From positions 1 through 31,501 of the forward strand of contig CAZWBW010000024.1 of assembly GCA_964632355.1 (NCBI GenBank): 31,501 nt of DNA, read 5' to 3'. Of this stretch, positions 1 to 7,628 are shown one piece after another. The notes under the pieces were generated by a model. The model had not been told where the DNA came from. It saw only the letters and a program-made list of their open reading frames with translations, and ran no database searches. The position numbers and the translations under genes are program-made. The stretch is from JALOAP01 sp964632355. Its GTDB lineage: Bacteria; Chloroflexota; Dehalococcoidia; Tepidiformales; Tepidiformaceae. Each line of letters opens with the position of its first letter. The stretch's first letter is position 1.

Positions 1-315
1 GCCGGCCCGAACGAGGGAGCGCAGGTGCCCGCCGGGGAAGTGGAACGAATCGCTGAGGGCGGGGGGCCGGAACAGCGGGCCGCCCTGGAAGACGGGCAGG
101 TCACCAACAGCGAGTACGTCAACGCGGTCTACGCCACGGTCGCCTGCATCCGCGCAGCCGGCATCCCGGTGAGCGACCCGTCCTGGTCGGGTGGCCGACT
201 CGAGTACACGGGCGGACCCTTCCCGACGTATGAGGAGTTGCAGGCCGCGAAGCCCACGATGCAGGCCTGCTACGAGCAGCACCTCCGGGGCCTGGACGTC
301 GTGCAGGCGCGGTAA
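1..315 (+). CDS. C-terminal part of a small protein of unknown function (5' end outside window)
   Basis: The frame is open from base 1 to the TAA at 313-315, so the gene probably starts left of the window; an internal GTG at 25 is a possible but unsupported start. The visible 104 residues hold two cysteines about 40 residues apart, in ATVACIRAAGI and MQACYEQH, and a mostly helical, acidic, Ala-rich composition. The pattern of a short helix, a Cys, a Gly/Pro-rich middle and a second Cys before a polar helix recalls small secreted or lipoprotein-type hypothetical proteins of high-GC bacteria, which would place the two Cys in a disulfide. That resemblance is an impression. No signal peptide can be checked because the N-terminus is missing. 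Confidence 0.6.
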   Translation, partial: AGPNEGAQVPAGEVERIAEGGGPEQRAALEDGQVTNSEYVNAVYATVACIRAAGIPVSDPSWSGGRLEYTGGPFPTYEELQAAKPTMQACYEQHLRGLDVVQAR

Positions 316-342
316 CGGCCGTCGGCGACGGGTTCGAATTCG

Positions 343-369
343 AAGGGCCGCCCACAACGGGTGGCCCTT
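343..369 (+). terminator. Hairpin after the first gene
   Basis: An 11-bp stem with one G.T pair and a 5-base loop (AAGGGCCGCCC / GGGTGGCCCTT) lies 27 bases after the stop of the truncated first gene. The 3' arm ends in CCCTT but no long T tract follows, so efficiency is uncertain. The palindrome TTCGAATTCGAA lies just upstream and overlaps its first base. Confidence 0.45.
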
Positions 370-564
370 GACGTGGCGCAGACTGGAGCGAGCGGAGAGC
401 GGTTCGAAGATTTCGTTCCATGCTCAGCGGCCGGGTATGGGGCGATCGGCCTGGAGGACGCGCACCAGACTCGGCGGCCGAGCGTCGTGCAGCGATGCAC
501 GATGTCGATGTGGCGGGTTCCAGGCCGCGTGGATAGAATCCGCGCACCCGAGACGGAGGGTGCA

Positions 565-1410
565 ATGAGCAGTCACGCCGCACGCGACATCTACTTCGAG
601 GCAAACGGCCTCCGGCATCACCTGATTGGCCGTGGGACACCGGGAAGGCCCGTGGTCATGATGATTCACGGGCTCACGCAGCAGGCGCACGTGTTCGACG
701 CCGTGGCGTCGAAGCTGGCCGAGGAGTATCACGTGTACTGCCTCGATGTGCGCGGCCGGGGCGAAACCGAATGGGGCCCGCCCGACGGCTACCACATCGA
801 CAACTACGTCGCCGACCTCGAAGCCGTGCGGGAGGCGCTCGAGGTCGAGCGGATGGCGCTGGTGGGCACCTCGATGGGCGGGCTCATCAGCATGCAGTAC
901 GCGGCGCGGTACCCCCAGCACGTGACGAAGGTGGTGCTCAACGACATCGGGCCGGAGATCGATCCGGCGGGGCTGCAGCGCATCCTCCAGACCACCGCCA
1001 GCGCGCCCGAAGGGTTCACCGACCTGAAGGCTGTCGCGAAGTACTACCGGGAGGAGAACCCGGCCGTGCTGGCGCGCCGTAGCGACGACGAGGTGCTCGA
1101 ATACGCGCGCTGGCACGTGCGGCGCAGCGACAGCGGGATTTATGTCTGGAAGCTCGACCCGGCGGTGCGGCGTCCGCCTGCGCCACCGCCGCCACCGTCC
1201 GTCGAGCCATGGGAGGCGTTCCGGTCGATTCGCTGCCCCGTCCTCATCGTGCGTGGCGCAGAAAGTGACATCCTTTCGGAGGTCATTGCGGCGCGGATGT
1301 GCGAGGCGAAGCCGGACAGCGAACTCGTCGTGATCCCGGGGGTGGGGCACGCGCCCAGCCTCGCGGAACCGGAGTCGCTGGAGGCGCTGACACGGTTCCT
1401 TGCCGACTGA
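565..1410 (+). CDS. Alpha/beta-fold hydrolase
   Basis: A 281-residue serine hydrolase of the alpha/beta superfamily; substrate unknown. The His-Gly oxyanion motif is at residues 35-36 (MMIHG), the nucleophile elbow GTSMGG at 101-106 gives Ser103, the acid is probably Asp235 (GAESD) and the base His262 (GVGHAP), so the triad is complete. A proline run at about 204-211 sits between cap and C-terminal part, an unusual low-complexity insert. The ATG at 565 is chosen because GGAGGG lies 5 bases upstream and the fold starts right after it; the same frame is open further upstream but that stretch is not protein-like. A TAGAAT hexamer at 534-539 could be a -10 box. The family includes esterases, lactonases, haloperoxidase-like and C-C hydrolases, which cannot be told apart here. 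Confidence 0.9.
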   Translation: MSSHAARDIYFEANGLRHHLIGRGTPGRPVVMMIHGLTQQAHVFDAVASKLAEEYHVYCLDVRGRGETEWGPPDGYHIDNYVADLEAVREALEVERMALVGTSMGGLISMQYAARYPQHVTKVVLNDIGPEIDPAGLQRILQTTASAPEGFTDLKAVAKYYREENPAVLARRSDDEVLEYARWHVRRSDSGIYVWKLDPAVRRPPAPPPPPSVEPWEAFRSIRCPVLIVRGAESDILSEVIAARMCEAKPDSELVVIPGVGHAPSLAEPESLEALTRFLAD

Positions 1411-1464
1411 CCGGCGTCGGAGGCGGGGCGGCGGCGAATCCGGCACAATGGGACGTGCGCCACC

Positions 1465-2742
1465 ATGACCGTACGTATTGCCCAGGTTTCCGCGCACACC
1501 AGTCCCCTTGCGCCGCTTGGCGGCCGCGCAGCCGGGGGGATGAACGTCTACGTGCTCGAACTTTCGCGTGAACTGGCGCGGCTCGGGTACGAGGTGGACA
1601 TGTTCACCCGGCTCGAAGGTGACTTTCCGCAGATCGAGCAGGTAGCGCCGAACCTTCGACTGGTGCGCATCGAAGCCGGGCCCCGGGAACCAATCGCGAA
1701 GGAAGAGATCGTCGCGCACCTGCCGGCCTTCGCCGAGGGCGTGCGGCGGTTCGCGGAAGCCCAGCCCGGCGGGTATCAGATCGTCCACAGCCATTACTGG
1801 CAGAGCGCACGGGCCGGCATGGCCGTCGCGCGGGCGCTCGACGTGCCGCATGTGGTGATGTTTCACACGCTCGGCGAGGTGAAGAACCGCGCCCGCATCA
1901 GCGAGCAAGAACCGAAACGCCGCATCCGCAGCGAACGAACGATTGCGCGGCGGGCGACCGCTATCGTTACGGCATCGCCGCACGAACGCGAGCTGCTCGA
2001 ACGGTACTATGGCGCCGACCCCTCGCGGATGGAGACGATCCCGTGCGGCGTGGACCTCGACCTCTTCCGCCCGCTCGATCGAGCGGAGAGCCGCCGGGAG
2101 CTCGGTCTGCCGCTCGAAGCGCCGGTACTGCTCTGGGTCGGCCGGCTCGAAAAGTTGAAAGGTGTCGACATCCTCGTTGACGCGGTCGCGCAGCTCGAAT
2201 CACCGGACGCGATCCTCCTGGTGGTGGGCGGCGACGAACACGCGGAGGGGCTGAAGGCCGAGCTCCGGGCACAGGCGGAGCGCGCCGGGCTCGCGGAACG
2301 GCTTCGCTTTGAAGGCGCCGTGGACCACGACCGGCTGCCCGTCTACTACAACGCGGCCGACGTGTGCGTGGTGCCCAGTTACTACGAGAGCTTCGGGCTT
2401 GTCGCGGTGGAGGCGATGGCCTGCGGGACACCGGTGGTGGCGTCGCGAGTAGGCGGGCTGGTCTCGACCGTGGTCGACGGCGTCACCGGCTACCTCATCC
2501 CGTGGCGGTGCCCCGAGCCCTTCGCCGAGAAACTCCAGGTGCTGCTCGAAAACCCGGAGCTCCGGGCCAACTTCAGCCGTGCCGCGCGCCACTCGGTCGA
2601 ACGGTTCCGGTGGAAGACGGTGGCCTTGCGGGTGGCCGACCTGTACGACCAGGTTCGCGCCGAGCACCAGCGGCGGCCCGGTCACGAGACGTTGCCGCGC
2701 TTCGCCAAAGAGGCGTGGGAAGCTGCAGTAGTGGCCCAATAG
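1465..2742 (+). CDS. GT4-family glycosyltransferase
   Basis: A 425-residue retaining glycosyltransferase of family GT4 with GT-B fold. It would transfer a sugar from a nucleotide-sugar donor to an unknown acceptor in the cytoplasm. The N-terminal domain carries GGMNVYV (residues 24-30), a signature shared with MshA and sucrose-phosphate-synthase-like enzymes. The linker has IPCGVDLDLF, and the C-terminal donor-binding domain has WVGRLEKLKG and the E-x7-E motif in YESFGLVAVEAMACGTPVV. Length matches MshA-type proteins (about 420-480). MshA-like naming is tempting, but no other mycothiol gene is in the window, so no substrate is claimed. Plus-strand neighbours are single-gene-like: 54 bases separate it from the hydrolase upstream, with CACAAT at about 1443 as a possible -10. 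Confidence 0.9.
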   Translation: MTVRIAQVSAHTSPLAPLGGRAAGGMNVYVLELSRELARLGYEVDMFTRLEGDFPQIEQVAPNLRLVRIEAGPREPIAKEEIVAHLPAFAEGVRRFAEAQPGGYQIVHSHYWQSARAGMAVARALDVPHVVMFHTLGEVKNRARISEQEPKRRIRSERTIARRATAIVTASPHERELLERYYGADPSRMETIPCGVDLDLFRPLDRAESRRELGLPLEAPVLLWVGRLEKLKGVDILVDAVAQLESPDAILLVVGGDEHAEGLKAELRAQAERAGLAERLRFEGAVDHDRLPVYYNAADVCVVPSYYESFGLVAVEAMACGTPVVASRVGGLVSTVVDGVTGYLIPWRCPEPFAEKLQVLLENPELRANFSRAARHSVERFRWKTVALRVADLYDQVRAEHQRRPGHETLPRFAKEAWEAAVVAQ

Positions 2743-2760
2743 TCCCTAGGCGCGCCTTAC

Positions 2761-2782
2761 GGGCGCCAATATTGTTGCGCCC
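2761..2782. repeat. Inverted repeat between glycosyltransferase and oxidoreductase genes
   Basis: GGGCGC and GCGCCC flank a 10-base AT-richer centre that contains the palindrome CAATATTG. It lies 18 bases after the glycosyltransferase stop. It may act as a weak terminator or a protein-binding site; no T tract follows on the plus strand. Confidence 0.3.
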
Positions 2783-2884
2783 ACAACGGTATGCGAACCA
2801 GATCACGGATGCCGCCCCCGGCACTCCGTAGGCTTACCGTGAACGGGCGACCGGTACGCCGTCGCCCGCGCGAGGGGGTAATCG

Positions 2885-3979
2885 ATGTTCGACGCAATTG
2901 TGGTGGGAGCGCGCGCCGCCGGAGCGCCGCTCGCAATGAATCTCGCGCGAGGGGGACGGCGCGTCCTTGCCGTCGACCGGGCAGCACTGCCGGGCCCACC
3001 GCGGCCTGCGGAAGCGCTCACGGGCCGGGCGGTATTCCGGCTCGAACGGTGGGGGTTGCTGGAAGCGCTCAAGGCGACGAACGTCCCGCCGATGCGGCGA
3101 ATCACGATGACGTGCGGCGAGGGGGCGATCGATCTCCCATTCCGCGATGACCTCCCGGGGTACTGCCCGCGGCGGGACATCCTCGACGGGATTCTGCTGG
3201 AAGCGGCCCGTGAGGCCGGCGTCGAGGTTCGCGAAGGCGTGAACATCACCGGCGTGCTGCGCGACGCAAAGGGCCGCGTCACCGGCATCGAAGGGGCCGG
3301 GCCTGACGGCGATCCGGTCCGTGAGGAGGCCGCCATCGTGATCGGCGCCGACGGCAGGCGGTCGATCATCGCCGACGCGGTTCGCGCGAGGACATACAGC
3401 GAACGGCCCGGCCGGACCTGCTGTTTCTTCAGCACGTGGAGCCATGTTGCGGTCGAAGGTATCGAAGCCTACTTCCTCCGCGGCTGCGCCATCATCGTCT
3501 ACCCCACGAACGACGGACGGACCTCGCTGGGCGCGCTGTTTCCGATCGGCGAGTACGAACAGATCAAGTCGCGCATCGACGAGGTGCTACAGGAGAAGCT
3601 CGCCGGGGTGCCGGGGCTCGCGCTTCGGCTGAAGGCCGGGGTTCACGATGGCACCTGGTGGGGATACCGCTGGCCGGGTTCGTATTACCGCGACATCCAC
3701 GGGCCGGGCTGGATCCTGGCGGGGGACGCAGCCTACCTGAAGGAGCCGATCCTTGGGCAGGGCGTGAACGACGCCTTCCGGGACGCCGACCAGGTCGCAC
3801 GCGCCATCGAGGAAAACGACACCGACGACGGGCTCGCCGCGGCGCTGCGCGACTACCAGGAGCACCGGGACCGCATTACCGCCGGGATCTACGACGCAAG
3901 CTACGAGTTCGCCGGGTTGGACGTGACGCCGCGGATGCTCGGCTCCCTCGCGAGCTACGTCGATACGACGCTCCGGTAA
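2885..3979 (+). CDS. FAD-dependent oxidoreductase (geranylgeranyl-reductase/PHBH-like fold)
   Basis: A 364-residue flavoprotein. The N-terminal FAD-binding motif is VVGARAAGAPLA (from residue 6), a GxxxxG-type variant of the dinucleotide fold, followed by the ribose-binding acid in LAVDRA. A central VIGADGRRS motif (DG motif, about residue 154) and the second FAD motif GDAAYLKEPILGQGVNDA (about residue 280) are those of group A flavin monooxygenases and geranylgeranyl reductases. It probably oxidises or reduces a hydrophobic or aromatic substrate with NAD(P)H; which one is unknown. Start: GAGGGGG lies 7 bases upstream of the ATG. It ends 3 bases before the stop of the convergent pth gene, with no terminator between them. 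Confidence 0.9.
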   Translation: MFDAIVVGARAAGAPLAMNLARGGRRVLAVDRAALPGPPRPAEALTGRAVFRLERWGLLEALKATNVPPMRRITMTCGEGAIDLPFRDDLPGYCPRRDILDGILLEAAREAGVEVREGVNITGVLRDAKGRVTGIEGAGPDGDPVREEAAIVIGADGRRSIIADAVRARTYSERPGRTCCFFSTWSHVAVEGIEAYFLRGCAIIVYPTNDGRTSLGALFPIGEYEQIKSRIDEVLQEKLAGVPGLALRLKAGVHDGTWWGYRWPGSYYRDIHGPGWILAGDAAYLKEPILGQGVNDAFRDADQVARAIEENDTDDGLAAALRDYQEHRDRITAGIYDASYEFAGLDVTPRMLGSLASYVDTTLR

Positions 3980-3982
3980 CGG

Positions 3983-4623
3983 CTACTTCCGGTTGTGGCG
4001 GGACGCGGCCGCTTCGACGCCTTCGGTAACGATGGTCTCGACAGCGTCGGCGGCGAGGCGCGCCGTCTCTTCGAGCAGACGCTTTTCCTCCCCTGTTGGG
4101 TTCGAAAGCACATAGCCCGCGACCGCCTCGGGGTCCCAGGTGGGTTCGCCGTTCCGTTGCGGGCGGCCAATGCCGATACGGATGCGGACGAAATCGGCAC
4201 CGACAGCCGCGACGACGCTCTNNNNNNNNNNCTCTTCATGCCGTTATGGCCGCCGTGACCGCCGCCGAGCCGAATACGAAGCGCGCCCGGGTTCAGGTCG
4301 AGTTCGTCGTAGATGACGATGGTGTGCGCGAGGTCGCAGCCAGTCCACTGCAGCGCCTGGGCGACCGCCTTGCCGCTCAGGTTCATGTAGGTCTTCGGCT
4401 TGACGAGGGCCACTTTCACGCCGGCGAGGTGCCCAACGCCGATTTGCATCGTGCTGCCCTGTGTCTTGGGCCGAGTGCCCATCCGGCGCGCAAGTTCGTT
4501 CACAGCCCAGAAGCCGACGTTGTGGCGATGGCGCGCGTACTCCTCGCCAGGATTGCCAAGCCCCACGACAAGCCAGTCGGCCGCGAAACGTGGGCCACCA
4601 CCGAAGATCTTGCGAAAGACCAT
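3983..4623 (-). CDS. pth: Peptidyl-tRNA hydrolase, interrupted by a spurious assembly gap
   Basis: Releases peptides from peptidyl-tRNA in the cytoplasm so that tRNA can be reused. N-terminal part: VVGLGNPGEEYARHRHNVGF with the catalytic His in RHNVGF, then KPKTYMNLSG, IYDELDL and GGGHGGHNGMK, all Pth signatures. The ten N at 4222-4231 fall directly after HNGMK and break the frame. The real C-terminus lies in another frame and reads VVAAVGADFVRIRIGIGRPQ, ending HNRK and a TAG at 3983-3985. Both sides of the gap share CTCT. If they are overlapped by those four bases the frame is restored exactly and the junction reads HNGMKSVVAAVG, giving 208 residues, normal for the family. Start ATG at 4623. 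Confidence 0.92.
4222..4231. other. Assembly gap of ten N inside pth
   Basis: Ten consecutive N. The flanking bases, GACGACGCTCT on the left and CTCTTCATG on the right, share a 4-base overlap. Joining them through it restores the pth reading frame, so the gap is probably zero-length with duplicated ends rather than missing sequence. Confidence 0.95.
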
Positions 4624-4721
4624 GCCAAGAAGCGTAACAGGGAGCGCCGTAGCGAACCGGCGGACGGGCGTCCCGGCGAGGGCTCCGAGCCGCTAGACTG
4701 GCGCCAGGAAAGACACCACCC

Positions 4722-4880
4722 ATGTTCGTTGGCGACATCCTGGCGGAACTGGTTTTCGGGAGCCTCTACGGGGCGCTCGTCACGGGCGTCGCACTGGTCG
4801 CGGCCATTCCCTACGGGCTCTGGCAGGCCATCAAATGGGTGGGCCAACGCGTAACAGGAGGGGAACATGGCGACGCGTGA
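4722..4880 (+). CDS. Small single-span membrane protein, 52 residues
   Basis: A short frame from ATG 4722 to TGA 4880. Residues about 11-36 are hydrophobic (VFGSLYGALVTGVALVAA and on to PYGLW), followed by a basic, amphipathic KWVGQRV end, which is the pattern of one membrane span with a cytoplasmic tail. It overlaps the start of the DinB-family gene by 14 bases, and that gene's ribosome-binding site AGGAGGGG lies inside it, so the two may be translationally coupled. There is no strong ribosome-binding site of its own; a TAGACT hexamer at 4694 could be a -10 box. Function unknown; short and without recognised homologue, so only moderately sure it is real. Confidence 0.5.
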   Translation: MFVGDILAELVFGSLYGALVTGVALVAAIPYGLWQAIKWVGQRVTGGEHGDA

Positions 4881-5460
4881 GCAGATCGAGGAACTCAAGG
4901 CAAAGATGGCGGAGGAGCGCGCGGCACTGTTCGAAGTGGTCCGGGGCCTTTCGCCCGAAGACGCGTTGCGCGTACCGGTCGACGCCGAGGGCGAAGAGCA
5001 GTGGACCGCGCTCGAACAGCTCGCTCACCTGTGGGAGATGGAACGCACCTACGACACGTGGGTGAAGGCGGCGCTCGAGGAGAACGGCGTCGACCTTTCG
5101 GGCATCCCCTGGCAGACGGTGCCGATCCCCGTCGAGGAAGCGAACAACCACACGGTTGAGGAACTGGTGCGGGGCCTCGAACTGGAGCGGGCGTACACGC
5201 TTGGGCTCATCGATGGCATGCCCCTCGAAGCGTTCGACCGCACCGCGAAGAGCCCGCTGTTCGGCGAACTCACGGTGCTGCAGTACCTCCGGTCGTTCTA
5301 CCGGCACGACCGGCAGCACGCGGCGCAGATCCAGGGACGGCAGAGCGACTACCAGCCGAAGTTCAAGGGGAAGGAGCCGAACCAGCGTAAGATGCGGTTG
5401 GAGATGGTGGCGCGCCGCAAGGCCGAGGAAGCTGCCCGGCAGGGTCAGCCGGGCGCCTGA
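4867..5460 (+). CDS. DinB-family (four-helix, metal-site) protein
   Basis: A 197-residue predicted four-helix-bundle protein of the DinB/YfiT superfamily. The probable metal ligands are His in QLAHLWEMER (about residue 58) and the FYRHDRQHAAQI motif (about 141-152), which has the His-x3-His spacing typical of the family. Members include bacillithiol or mycothiol S-transferases, maleylpyruvate isomerase-like enzymes and many uncharacterised proteins; the thiol cofactor cannot be told from sequence. A basic tail rich in Lys and Arg (KGKEPNQRKMR) is extra. Start: AGGAGGGG at 4856-4863, three bases before the ATG; spacing is short but the motif is strong. It is convergent with the next small gene, two bases apart. 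Confidence 0.85.
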   Translation: MATREQIEELKAKMAEERAALFEVVRGLSPEDALRVPVDAEGEEQWTALEQLAHLWEMERTYDTWVKAALEENGVDLSGIPWQTVPIPVEEANNHTVEELVRGLELERAYTLGLIDGMPLEAFDRTAKSPLFGELTVLQYLRSFYRHDRQHAAQIQGRQSDYQPKFKGKEPNQRKMRLEMVARRKAEEAARQGQPGA

Positions 5461-5462
5461 AC

Positions 5463-5633
5463 CTAGGCAGCGGGGACTTCGCGACGGTGTTCGCGGGGCA
5501 GGGGCGCCAGTTCGGTGGGGACGACGCCGCGCTTGCCACAGCGCTCACATTCGCGAATGCGGATAGCGTTGCTGCGCGTATCGACGAAGTAGCGCCAGTG
5601 GTGCTGACAGGGCGAGAGGCGTACGGTTTCCAT
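5463..5633 (-). CDS. Small zinc-site protein, 56 residues
   Basis: The protein carries CQHHWRYFVDTRSN and RECERCGKRG, so one Cys-x-His/His group and one Cys-x2-Cys pair could make a single zinc site. The C-terminus is basic with Pro. The start at ATG 5633 is preferred because the 11 extra codons of the longer form (to 5666) are not protein-like and lie next to a hairpin-free GC stretch; neither start has a good ribosome-binding site. Function unknown. Similar tiny zinc-ribbon proteins often act in protein or nucleic-acid binding, but nothing here proves that. Confidence 0.6.
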   Translation of the reverse strand: METVRLSPCQHHWRYFVDTRSNAIRIRECERCGKRGVVPTELAPLPREHRREVPAA

Positions 5634-5724
5634 GGCACCAGCCTGCCACTGCCGCGTTAACGGCACGTTACCCGGCCCGGGCGAAGTTCCCCGGGCACAG
5701 AAACCGCACGATCGGCCGTTGGAA

Positions 5725-5754
5725 TTGCCCCGTTCGTGCAGCCATTGATAGAGT
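5725..5754 (+). promoter_or_regulatory. Candidate promoter of the PHP gene
   Basis: TTGCCC at 5725-5730 and TAGAGT at 5749-5754 are separated by 18 bases, 13 bases upstream of the PHP-gene ATG. This would give a very short leader. Match to the -35/-10 consensus is partial. Confidence 0.35.
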
Positions 5755-5767
5755 TACCTCCACCCTC

Positions 5768-6430
5768 ATGCTTATCGACCTCCACGCACACACCTGGCCT
5801 CGCTCACACGATAGCGTCCTGAACCCCGACGACCTGATCGTCCGGGCCAAGGCCGCTGGTCTCGACGCGATCTGCTTCACCGAGCACGACACCGTCTGGG
5901 ACTACAAGGACATCGAGGAGCTGCGGGCGAAGCACAACTTCCTGGTGCTCGCCGGTGTCGAGATCAGCACGGACGACGGGCACATCCTGGCGTTCGGGAT
6001 CGACAAGTACGTCTTCGGCATGCACCGTTCGCGCGAACTGGCGGCGTACACCGAGAAAGTGGGCGGTGCGCTGGTCGCGGCGCACCCGTACCGGCGGCAG
6101 ATGCCGTGGTTCAGCAGGAGCGACGAGGAGTACCAGGCTGCGCTCGAAAAGGCGAGCCGCAACCCGGCATACCAGTACGTTTCGGCGCTCGAGGAGCTGA
6201 ACGGCCGCGGCAGCGACAAGGAGAACGAGTTCTCGCGGAAGCTGCGCGAGATGATGGACCTGCCGGGGACCGCGGGCACCGACTCCCACGCGATAAGCGA
6301 CATCGGGAAGTGCGCCACCTACTTCGAAAAGGAGATTCGCGACGAGCGCGAGCTCATCGCGGAGCTGAAGGCAGGCCGCTACTACGCCGTCGACCTGCGA
6401 ACGGGAAAGCCTATCGGCACACGAGGATAG
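5768..6430 (+). CDS. PHP-domain metal-dependent phosphoesterase
   Basis: A 220-residue stand-alone PHP (polymerase and histidinol phosphatase) domain. Metal-binding motifs are in order: DLHAHTW (residues 4-10), FTEHDT (about 38), GVEIST (about 62), AAHPYRR (about 105) and GTDSHA (about 174). This is the full set of His and Asp ligands of a trinuclear metal site. Family members hydrolyse phosphoesters such as 3',5'-nucleotide diphosphates, oligonucleotides or histidinol phosphate; the substrate here is unknown. No ribosome-binding site is seen upstream; a candidate promoter ends 13 bases before the ATG, so the leader is short. Downstream lies the ferredoxin gene, 101 bases away and with its own control signals. 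Confidence 0.9.
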   Translation: MLIDLHAHTWPRSHDSVLNPDDLIVRAKAAGLDAICFTEHDTVWDYKDIEELRAKHNFLVLAGVEISTDDGHILAFGIDKYVFGMHRSRELAAYTEKVGGALVAAHPYRRQMPWFSRSDEEYQAALEKASRNPAYQYVSALEELNGRGSDKENEFSRKLREMMDLPGTAGTDSHAISDIGKCATYFEKEIRDERELIAELKAGRYYAVDLRTGKPIGTRG

Positions 6431-6466
6431 GCCGAGGGCCTGCATTGCTTTCGCTGATCAACCGAC

Positions 6467-6478
6467 GATAGTACTATC
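6467..6478. promoter_or_regulatory. Perfect 12-bp palindrome upstream of ferredoxin gene
   Basis: GATAGTACTATC is a perfect inverted repeat 53 bases before the ferredoxin ATG. TTGCTT at 6447-6452 is 14 bases upstream, so the palindrome would overlap a -10 region. A dimeric regulator, possibly of the Rrf2/IscR kind that controls iron-sulfur proteins, is a reasonable guess but not shown. Confidence 0.4.
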
Positions 6479-6531
6479 AGGTTGCCACTGGACGGCGAAC
6501 GGCAGAGAAAGGACGGCAAAGGTAAGACTCC

Positions 6532-6819
6532 ATGACCTACGTGATTACTTCGCCCTGCATCGATGTGCAGGACCAGGCTTGCGTGGAAGTTTGCCCGGTC
6601 GACTGCATTCACTTCGATGAAGGCGAGGACCGGATGCTGTACATCAACCCCGACGAGTGCATCGACTGCGGCGCGTGCGAGCCGGCCTGCCCGGTGACCG
6701 CGATCTTCGCCGAAGACGATGTACCCGCCGACCAGGAAGTCTTCAAGGAGCTCAACGTCCTCTGGTACTCGGATAAGGACGCTGTGCGCGCGAAGGTCAA
6801 CGAACTAAAGCCCGCCTGA
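6532..6819 (+). CDS. fdxA: Ferredoxin, seven-iron (3Fe-4S/4Fe-4S) type
   Basis: A 95-residue soluble electron carrier. Cysteine spacing is C9-x7-C17-x3-C21-Pro with C25, then C43-x2-C46-x2-C49-x3-C53-Pro. The first cluster motif lacks the usual CxxC pair, as in seven-iron ferredoxins where C9, C17 and C53 bind a 3Fe-4S cluster and C21, C43, C46 and C49 bind a 4Fe-4S cluster. PVDCIHFDEGE and INPDECIDCGACEPACP are typical of FdxA. The acidic C-terminal tail with a Trp is also usual. AAAGG lies 9 bases before the ATG. Flanked by a palindrome upstream and a strong terminator downstream, it is a one-gene unit. The redox partner is not in the window. Confidence 0.93.
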   Translation: MTYVITSPCIDVQDQACVEVCPVDCIHFDEGEDRMLYINPDECIDCGACEPACPVTAIFAEDDVPADQEVFKELNVLWYSDKDAVRAKVNELKPA

Positions 6820-6840
6820 GTCCGTCTACCCGGTACAGCG

Positions 6841-6866
6841 AAAAGGGCCGCAGGTGCGGCCCTTTT
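6841..6866. terminator. Strong intrinsic terminator after the ferredoxin gene
   Basis: AAAAGGGCCGC, a 4-base loop AGGT, then GCGGCCCTTTT form a perfect 11-bp stem whose arms end in A4 and T4. It starts 22 bases after the ferredoxin stop and isolates it from the bL25 promoter. The A/T-ended arms would also let it work on the other strand. Confidence 0.9.
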
Positions 6867-6893
6867 GCTTTGTCTGCCCTTTGCGTTCTCTCA

Positions 6894-6921
6894 TTGACCA
6901 TGTCCGCCCGCCCGTTAGGCT
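6894..6921 (+). promoter_or_regulatory. Candidate promoter of rplY
   Basis: TTGACC at 6894-6899 and TAGGCT at 6916-6921 are 16 bases apart, 45 bases before the rplY ATG and just after the ferredoxin terminator. The -35 box is a 5/6 match; TAGGCT is a weaker -10 of the kind common in GC-rich genomes. Confidence 0.5.
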
Positions 6922-6966
6922 AGGAACGAGCGCCACGTATGAAGCGTGGCGCCGAGGAGTGTCCAA

Positions 6967-7620
6967 ATGGCAGAACGCGTTACGATCGCGGCTGAGCCGC
7001 GTACGGTCCTCGGCAAGCGGGTGCGCCACCTGCGCCGGCAGGGCCAGCTCCCGGCGAACGTCTACGGCCGGGGCCTTGAATCCGTAGCGATTACGATTAA
7101 CCACCGCGAGTTCCTTCGCACACTCAAGTCGGCGGGCCTTCGCTCGATGTTCGAACTCCAGATCGACGGCGAGCAGAAGCCGCGCTACGTGATCGTGCGC
7201 TCGATGGCGCGCGCCGGCGGTACAGGCGAACCGCTCCACGTGGACTTCTACCAGGTGGACCCGGAACGGCCGATCACGGCGAACGTGCCGGTTCGGCTGG
7301 TGGGCGAAGCGCCGGCAGTCCGCGACCTCGCAGGTACGCTGCTCCAGGCGCTCGAAATCGTGACCGTCCGCTGCCTCCCGCTGAACATCCCGGAGGCCAT
7401 CGAAGCGGACGTGAGCATGATTCGCAGCTTCGACACCATCCTGACGGTGGGCGACATCACGCCCCCGGAGGGTGTCGAGATCCTGAACGACCCCAGCATC
7501 GCGGTCGCCAGCGTGACGCCGCCGCGCATCCGCCTCGATGCGGCTGCGGAAGGCGAAGAAGGCGAGGAAGCCGCAGCAGGCGAAGCTGCTCCCGAAGCTG
7601 AGGAGGCACCCGCCGAATAG
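6967..7620 (+). CDS. rplY: 50S ribosomal protein bL25, long (CTC) form
   Basis: A 217-residue 5S-rRNA-binding protein of the large ribosomal subunit. The N-terminal L25 domain (about residues 5-93) begins with AEPRTVLGKRVRHLRRQGQL and PANVYGRG, the usual start of the family, and ends with HVDFYQVD. The C-terminal TL5/CTC domain (about 98-190) contains VPVRLVGEAPAVRD and PPEGVEILNDP. An acidic Glu/Ala-rich tail follows, as in many long forms. ATG 6967 is chosen over an in-frame upstream start at 6946 because GAGGAG lies 8 bases before it and homologues start here. The next gene begins 8 bases after the stop, so they are probably cotranscribed. Confidence 0.95.
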   Translation: MAERVTIAAEPRTVLGKRVRHLRRQGQLPANVYGRGLESVAITINHREFLRTLKSAGLRSMFELQIDGEQKPRYVIVRSMARAGGTGEPLHVDFYQVDPERPITANVPVRLVGEAPAVRDLAGTLLQALEIVTVRCLPLNIPEAIEADVSMIRSFDTILTVGDITPPEGVEILNDPSIAVASVTPPRIRLDAAAEGEEGEEAAAGEAAPEAEEAPAE

Positions 7621-7628
7621 GCGAGGCC

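Noticed and set aside
325..345. tRNA T-arm-like GGTTCGAATTC
   Set aside because: No acceptor, D or anticodon arm surrounds it; it is simply a palindrome before a terminator hairpin.
1465..2742. Naming the glycosyltransferase MshA (mycothiol synthesis)
   Set aside because: GGMNVYV alone is shared by several GT4 subfamilies and no other mycothiol genes are present in the window.
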